Shown: positions 5,943-9,246 of the stretch, one piece after another
How positions within the stretch are numbered: the first letter of the stretch is position 1
Layout: every line of letters begins with the position of its first letter
From: Natronohydrobacter sp.
GTDB lineage: Bacteria; Pseudomonadota; Alphaproteobacteria; Rhodobacterales; Rhodobacteraceae
Length of the DNA: 9,246 nucleotides
Direction of reading: 5' to 3'
Assembly: GCA_007117255.1 (NCBI GenBank)
Contig: SKGU01000348.1
Location: forward strand, 1 to 9,246
Program-made: the position numbers and the translations under genes
The notes under the pieces: generated by a model
Database searches by the model: none
Told to the model about the DNA's origin: nothing
Seen by the model: only the letters and a program-made list of their open reading frames with translations

Positions 5943-6825
5943 CAACAGCAGCGCCGTCGTGCCGTGCGGCCCGATAATTGATCCAGTTCGCCAGAAAAAT
6001 GACCGCCGCGCCGGCAAAGACGAACGGGTCCAGCGCTTCCGCATAAAGCCACAGCCCAACCAGCGAAATGATCGGCAGGCGGAAAAACTCCATCGGTGCC
6101 ACCACGGTCGCGGGCACCAACGCAAGCGCCGAGGTCAGCGCATAATGCGCGCTCAGACCCGTCACGCCAATCACCAGCAACCAGCCCCACAGATGCGCGC
6201 CGGGCCAGTGAAAGCCTGTCCACAGGCTCAGACCCAGCGCCAGAATGCCTTGGCTCAGGCTCATCCAGAACAGCACGCAGATCACGCTGTCATCACGCAT
6301 GATCCGCTTGGTCAGCATCAGGTTCAGTGCAAAGCCGATCGCCGCCCCCATCGCCGCCAGATGGCCGATATTCAATTCCTGCGTGCCTGGCCGCGCCACG
6401 ATCAGGATGCCCGCAAAGCCGATCAATGCCACGAGCACCCGCGTCGGCGTGAACCGCTCGCCCAGAAACAGCGGGGCCAGCAGCGCCACCCAGATCGGCA
6501 TGGTGAATTCCAACGCCACCAGTTGTGACAGTGGTATCAGCATCAACCCATAGAACCACAGATTCTGACCCGCGAAATGCACCAGATGGCGCGCAGCGTG
6601 CAGGCCGGGACGCACAGGGCGCAACGTCACCGGGGCTTTGCGGTGCAGTACCAACACAATCCCCGCGATGATGACGAACCCGATGAGCGAGCGCCAGAAC
6701 ATCAGCTCGAAAGTGGACAGCTCTGTCTGGATCGCGCGCCCGGACACAGCCATCGCCGTGAAGGACGCAATCGCCCCGCACATCCACAGCGCCGCCTTCA
6801 GGCGATTGTCCAGCCTTTGTCCCAT
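5920..6825 (-). CDS. EamA-family DMT superfamily permease
   Basis: A 301-residue inner-membrane transporter of the drug/metabolite superfamily, built from two EamA repeats and probably ten helices. The first repeat runs from about residue 10 to 146. It shows STFELMFWRSLIGF (37-50), ALEFTMPIWVALLAPLFLGER (104-124) and the closing GILIVARPG (139-147). The second runs from about 156 to 284, with PMEFFRLPIISLVGLWLYAE (244-263) and FVFAGAAVIFLANW (268-281). Members export or import amino acids, vitamins or other small metabolites, and sequence alone does not show which. The ATG at 6825 has GGAG about 11 bases upstream. It is divergent from the ProC-like gene and lies upstream of, but 152 bp from, the TRAP operon on the same strand. 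The last few residues lie in a short tandem repeat. Confidence 0.92.
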   Translation of the reverse strand: MGQRLDNRLKAALWMCGAIASFTAMAVSGRAIQTELSTFELMFWRSLIGFVIIAGIVLVLHRKAPVTLRPVRPGLHAARHLVHFAGQNLWFYGLMLIPLSQLVALEFTMPIWVALLAPLFLGERFTPTRVLVALIGFAGILIVARPGTQELNIGHLAAMGAAIGFALNLMLTKRIMRDDSVICVLFWMSLSQGILALGLSLWTGFHWPGAHLWGWLLVIGVTGLSAHYALTSALALVPATVVAPMEFFRLPIISLVGLWLYAEALDPFVFAGAAVIFLANWINYRAARHDGAAVALPRQRL

Positions 6826-6963
6826 TTTGTTGAGTGCTCCTGTACGCTCTGCCAGTCGTCGTCAATTCCGGGGCCGTGGTCAAGCAGGTCTTGCCAGATC
6901 CCGGATGGGTTGCGCTGCCGCGACGCGCAGCGCAAAGTCAGGCCAAAGCACCAGGGGGGCAAC
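6826..6963. promoter_or_regulatory. Divergent intergenic region with a stem-loop in the leader of the ProC-like gene
   Basis: These 138 bp separate the EamA permease (minus) from the ProC-like gene (plus). A perfect 9-bp stem, TTGCGCTGC (6910-6918) and GCAGCGCAA (6927-6935), with an 8-base loop ends 28 bases before the plus-strand ATG. There is no T-run after it. AGGGGGG (6953-6959) is the ribosome site, four bases from the start. No clear promoter boxes were found for either direction. Confidence 0.4.
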
Positions 6964-7674
6964 ATGCGACTTGGATTTCTGGGTACAGGCACCATTGCCA
7001 GCGCTGTTGTGCGCGCTCTGGCAGGGCAGGGCCATCAGATCACGGTGTCACAGCGCAGCGCGCATCACGCGAAAGCCCTTGCGGCAGAGCTTCCCGAAGT
7101 CGAAATCGGCAGTAATGATCAGGTAGTTGCCGCAAGTGATGTCATCTTCCTTGGACTTCTCGCGACAGATGCGCCCGATATCCTGTCCTGCCTCAGCTTT
7201 CGTGCGGATCAGTCGGTCATTTCCTTCATCGCCGGACTGCCGCTCGATGATGTGGCGGCATTGGTCGCCCCGGCCTCTGCGCCCGCGCTGATGCTGCCCT
7301 ATCCCGGCATTGCCAAGGGCGGCTCGCCCATCCTTGCGCTGGGCGATACGGCGCTTCTCGATGCGCTCTTTACCCCCGCCAACCGTATTTTTGCGTTGAC
7401 CACGCAAGCGCAGTTGCAAGCCTATCTTTGTGCTCAGGCCGTGCTTTCGCCTGCAGCGCAGATGGTGGATGCGGCGTCGGACTGGCTTGACGATGGTGCG
7501 CGCGGCGAAGAGTTCCTGCGCCTGCTGGTCGCCACCAGCCTTGCCGCCCAGCCCGCACAGGATCTGATCACAGCATTGAACACTGAAGGCGGCTATAACC
7601 AGCGCCTGCGCCTGCATATGGAACGCGCCGGGATGGTCGGGGCCTTGCGCGACGGGCTGGAAGATCTGGCCTGA
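6964..7674 (+). CDS. ProC-like NAD(P)-binding protein (pyrroline-5-carboxylate reductase family)
   Basis: A 236-residue protein. It has an N-terminal Rossmann fold (MRLGFLGTGTIASAVVRAL, with GTGTIA at 7-12) of the ProC / F420-oxidoreductase type. SDVIFLGLLATD (58-69) and VISFIAGLPLDDVAAL (85-100) follow the ProC pattern, and MLPYPGIAKGGSPI (110-123) stands where ProC has its MPNTP block. LNTEGGYNQRLRLHME (205-220) resembles the C-terminal TPGGTT helix of ProC. It is shorter than true ProC (about 270 residues). The alanine/serine/glycine-rich 'LSGSGPAY' block of the dimer domain is not recognisable. So proline synthesis is doubtful, and an imine or ketone reductase of unknown substrate is as likely. 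The ATG at 6964 is chosen for the AGGGGGG just before it; the frame is open further upstream, but that part is antisense to the EamA gene. Divergent from the permease. Confidence 0.82.
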   Translation: MRLGFLGTGTIASAVVRALAGQGHQITVSQRSAHHAKALAAELPEVEIGSNDQVVAASDVIFLGLLATDAPDILSCLSFRADQSVISFIAGLPLDDVAALVAPASAPALMLPYPGIAKGGSPILALGDTALLDALFTPANRIFALTTQAQLQAYLCAQAVLSPAAQMVDAASDWLDDGARGEEFLRLLVATSLAAQPAQDLITALNTEGGYNQRLRLHMERAGMVGALRDGLEDLA

Positions 7675-7729
7675 AGAGCATTTTTGCGCCGGCTGATGCG
7701 CAGCAGCGCCCGTGCAGCCAAGTTGTGAT

Positions 7730-7758
7730 TTGCGCAGCCGTCCGCTTGCTTGCATAGT
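7730..7758 (+). promoter_or_regulatory. Candidate promoter for the DUF1800-DUF1501 operon
   Basis: TTGCGC (7730-7735) and CATAGT (7753-7758) are 17 bases apart, a plausible sigma-70 type pair in the 112-bp gap before the DUF1800 start. The -10 box matches the consensus only in part. The call is weak and rests on spacing and position. Confidence 0.3.
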
Positions 7759-7786
7759 CGGGTCTGGTCTTGTCGGGGTCTTTGCC

Positions 7787-9148
7787 ATGATGTCACCCAA
7801 CACCCTTGGCGCGATCCGGTTCGGCGCAGGGCTGTCGCCTGATCACGCGCTCCCCGCCGATGCAAGCGCCCTTTGGGACAGCCTTGGGCGCGAGGCTGGC
7901 GCGTCGGACTATGCCGTGACCCCGTGGGCAACAAGGATGATGCGCGCGCATGAGCGTCATCGTACCCGCCGCGCGCGGCGCGACTCCGACGACCCGCGCC
8001 TGCAAGATGCGCTGCGCGAGATCAATGTCGAGGATCGCAATTCCAGCTTCGCAGATCTTCAAGCCTGTCTGGCACGGCTGGCCTATGCCCGCACTGGCAT
8101 GTTCGAGCGCCTGACTCGTTTCTGGTCCAACCATTTCGCCGCTCAACCAAAGGGTGGGGTGTTCCGCGATGGTCGTGTCGCTTATGCCGAAGAAGCATTG
8201 CGCCCGCATGTGATGGGCACATTCTCGCAGATGCTGCAATCCGCGATCCTGCATCCGGTAATGCTCAGTTATCTCGACCAGAACAGCTCCTTCGGCCCGC
8301 AAAGCCGTGCAGGCAGGCGGCGCGGGCGCGGGCTTAACGAAAATCTGGCCCGCGAATTGCTGGAATTGCACACGCTTGGCGTATCGGGCGGCTACAGTCA
8401 GGATGATGTGACACAACTGGCGCGGCTCTTGACCGGGCTGACCTATTCGCTCGATGAGGGCTTCCATTTTCAGCCAAGGATCGCTGAACCGGGCATTATC
8501 GAGATTTTCGGCAAACGCTACGGGGGCCGTCCCGTGACGCTGGATCATATCGTCGAGGCGCTCGACGATCTGGCCCTGCGCCGTGAGACCGCGCAGCATC
8601 TCGCCTTCAAGCTGGCGCATCATTTCGTCAGCGACACGCCCGACCCGCAGCTTGTTGCGCATATGGCGGCCAGCTACCAGCAAACGGGCGGCGATCTGCC
8701 CAGCCTCTACCGCGCGATGCTGGAACATCCCGGCGCATGGGATGGCCCACTCTCCAAGACCCGCGCCCCCATGGAAATGATGGCCGCAAGCCTGCGCGCG
8801 CTATCCGTGGACCCACAGCTTCTGCTCAATCTCCGCCCCCGCGAGATACGACTGTTTCTGCTCAGACCCTTGGTACTGATGGGCGAGCCGCATGAAAGCG
8901 TGCCAAGCCCCGCAGGCTACGGTGACGACGCGGCCTACTGGATCACACCGCAGGGTCTGGCCGCGCGCGTCGACTGGGCGATGGGTCTGTCACAACTTGT
9001 GCCCGGCGAGATCGACCCGCGCGATTTCGTCGACATCGCCCTTCAGGACGCCGCCAGCGATGCGCTGCGCCGCGCCAGCGCTGGCGCTGAAACGCGGGTG
9101 CAGGGTGTCGGGCTGATCCTCGCCTCGCCAGATTTCAACCGCAGATAA
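7787..9148 (+). CDS. DUF1800 domain-containing protein
   Basis: A 453-residue protein that is a DUF1800 domain over nearly its whole length. Hallmarks in order: AIRFGAGLSP (9-18), RFWSNHFA (111-118), NENLARELLELHTLGVSGGYSQDDV (184-208), HLAFKLAHHFVSD (271-283), and SPAGYGDDAAYW (374-385). The family's biochemical role is not established to my knowledge. Genes of this family are repeatedly found directly before DUF1501 genes, as here, with a 10-base gap. I take the ATG at 7787 (7790 is also possible), giving a protein with no signal peptide. A GTG at 7712 would add 25 residues with a hydrophobic stretch, but it has no ribosome site and would place the candidate promoter inside the gene. The ribosome site at 7787 (GGGG, 7775-7778) is also modest. 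Confidence 0.9.
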   Translation: MMSPNTLGAIRFGAGLSPDHALPADASALWDSLGREAGASDYAVTPWATRMMRAHERHRTRRARRDSDDPRLQDALREINVEDRNSSFADLQACLARLAYARTGMFERLTRFWSNHFAAQPKGGVFRDGRVAYAEEALRPHVMGTFSQMLQSAILHPVMLSYLDQNSSFGPQSRAGRRRGRGLNENLARELLELHTLGVSGGYSQDDVTQLARLLTGLTYSLDEGFHFQPRIAEPGIIEIFGKRYGGRPVTLDHIVEALDDLALRRETAQHLAFKLAHHFVSDTPDPQLVAHMAASYQQTGGDLPSLYRAMLEHPGAWDGPLSKTRAPMEMMAASLRALSVDPQLLLNLRPREIRLFLLRPLVLMGEPHESVPSPAGYGDDAAYWITPQGLAARVDWAMGLSQLVPGEIDPRDFVDIALQDAASDALRRASAGAETRVQGVGLILASPDFNRR

Positions 9149-9158
9149 GGGGCCACCG

Positions 9159-9246
9159 ATGCGCGAGACCCTCAGCCGCCGCAGTTTCCTGACCCGCAGC
9201 CTTGTGCTGGGGTGCTCTGCTGCCGCAAGCCCGCTGATCACGCCGA
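9159..9246 (+). CDS. DUF1501 family protein, N-terminus only (Tat signal)
   Basis: Only the first 29 codons are present; the gene runs off the right edge. The translation MRETLSRRSFLTRSLVLGCS has a textbook twin-arginine motif (SRRSFLT, residues 6-12) followed by a hydrophobic stretch and small residues (SAAAS), so the product should be exported folded to the periplasm. The AAGGGG at 9147-9152, six bases before the ATG, overlaps the DUF1800 stop, showing tight coupling. I name it DUF1501 because that family commonly starts with a Tat signal and follows DUF1800. The visible residues alone cannot prove the family. Confidence 0.75.
   Translation, partial: MRETLSRRSFLTRSLVLGCSAAASPLITP

Noticed and set aside
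7793..8728. Minus-strand open frame of 311 codons opposite the DUF1800 gene
   Set aside because: DUF1800 motifs on the plus strand are unambiguous; the antisense translation shows no family pattern.
1..9246. Mobile element, prophage, toxin-antitoxin or defence system
   Set aside because: No transposase, integrase, terminal repeats, target duplications or defence-type domains were seen. All gene-sized frames are accounted for by metabolic, transport or DUF1800-type genes with even composition.

Overview
The window looks like chromosomal DNA of a Rhodobacterales alphaproteobacterium. The base composition is GC-rich and the genes are tightly packed. It carries a BluE-type L-threonine kinase, which is characteristic of that order, next to late cobalamin genes. 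It also has a TakP-like TRAP transporter and a DUF1800/DUF1501 pair. I assign the order from gene content and composition only and cannot name a genus. Codon use and composition look even throughout. I see no insertion sequence, integrase, tRNA, rRNA or CRISPR array.

Region 1 (1-2564) holds late cobalamin (B12) assembly genes. A cobU/cobP gene on the minus strand runs off the left edge. Divergent from it is a tightly coupled plus-strand trio: a CobC-type histidine phosphatase, the GHMP-family kinase bluE, and cobD/cbiB. The two junctions inside the trio overlap as stop/start pairs. Together these genes serve nucleotide-loop assembly. BluE makes L-threonine phosphate, the precursor of the aminopropanol linker. 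CobD attaches the linker to the corrinoid. CobU activates the product with GTP. The phosphatase would act on alpha-ribazole phosphate or on cobalamin phosphate. The L-threonine-phosphate decarboxylase that should link BluE to CobD is not in the window.

Region 2 (2618-5767, minus strand) is a complete TRAP transporter operon in the order dctP-dctQ-dctM, convergent with cobD. The binding protein has a Tat-type signal and resembles TakP, the 2-oxo-acid binder. A perfect 13-bp hairpin followed by a T-run lies between dctP and dctQ. It probably reduces membrane-subunit expression relative to the binding protein. Upstream of dctP is a 152-bp gap with an A/T-rich inverted repeat.

Region 3 (5920-7674) is a divergent pair: an EamA-type DMT permease (minus) and a short ProC-like NAD(P)-binding protein (plus). 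Neither substrate can be told from sequence.

Region 4 (7787-9246, plus) begins a DUF1800-DUF1501 operon. The DUF1800 gene is complete. The DUF1501 partner, with a Tat-type N-terminus, is cut off by the right edge. This pair is widespread, but its biochemical role is not settled, so it is the least understood system here. I found no clearly unprecedented system in the window.
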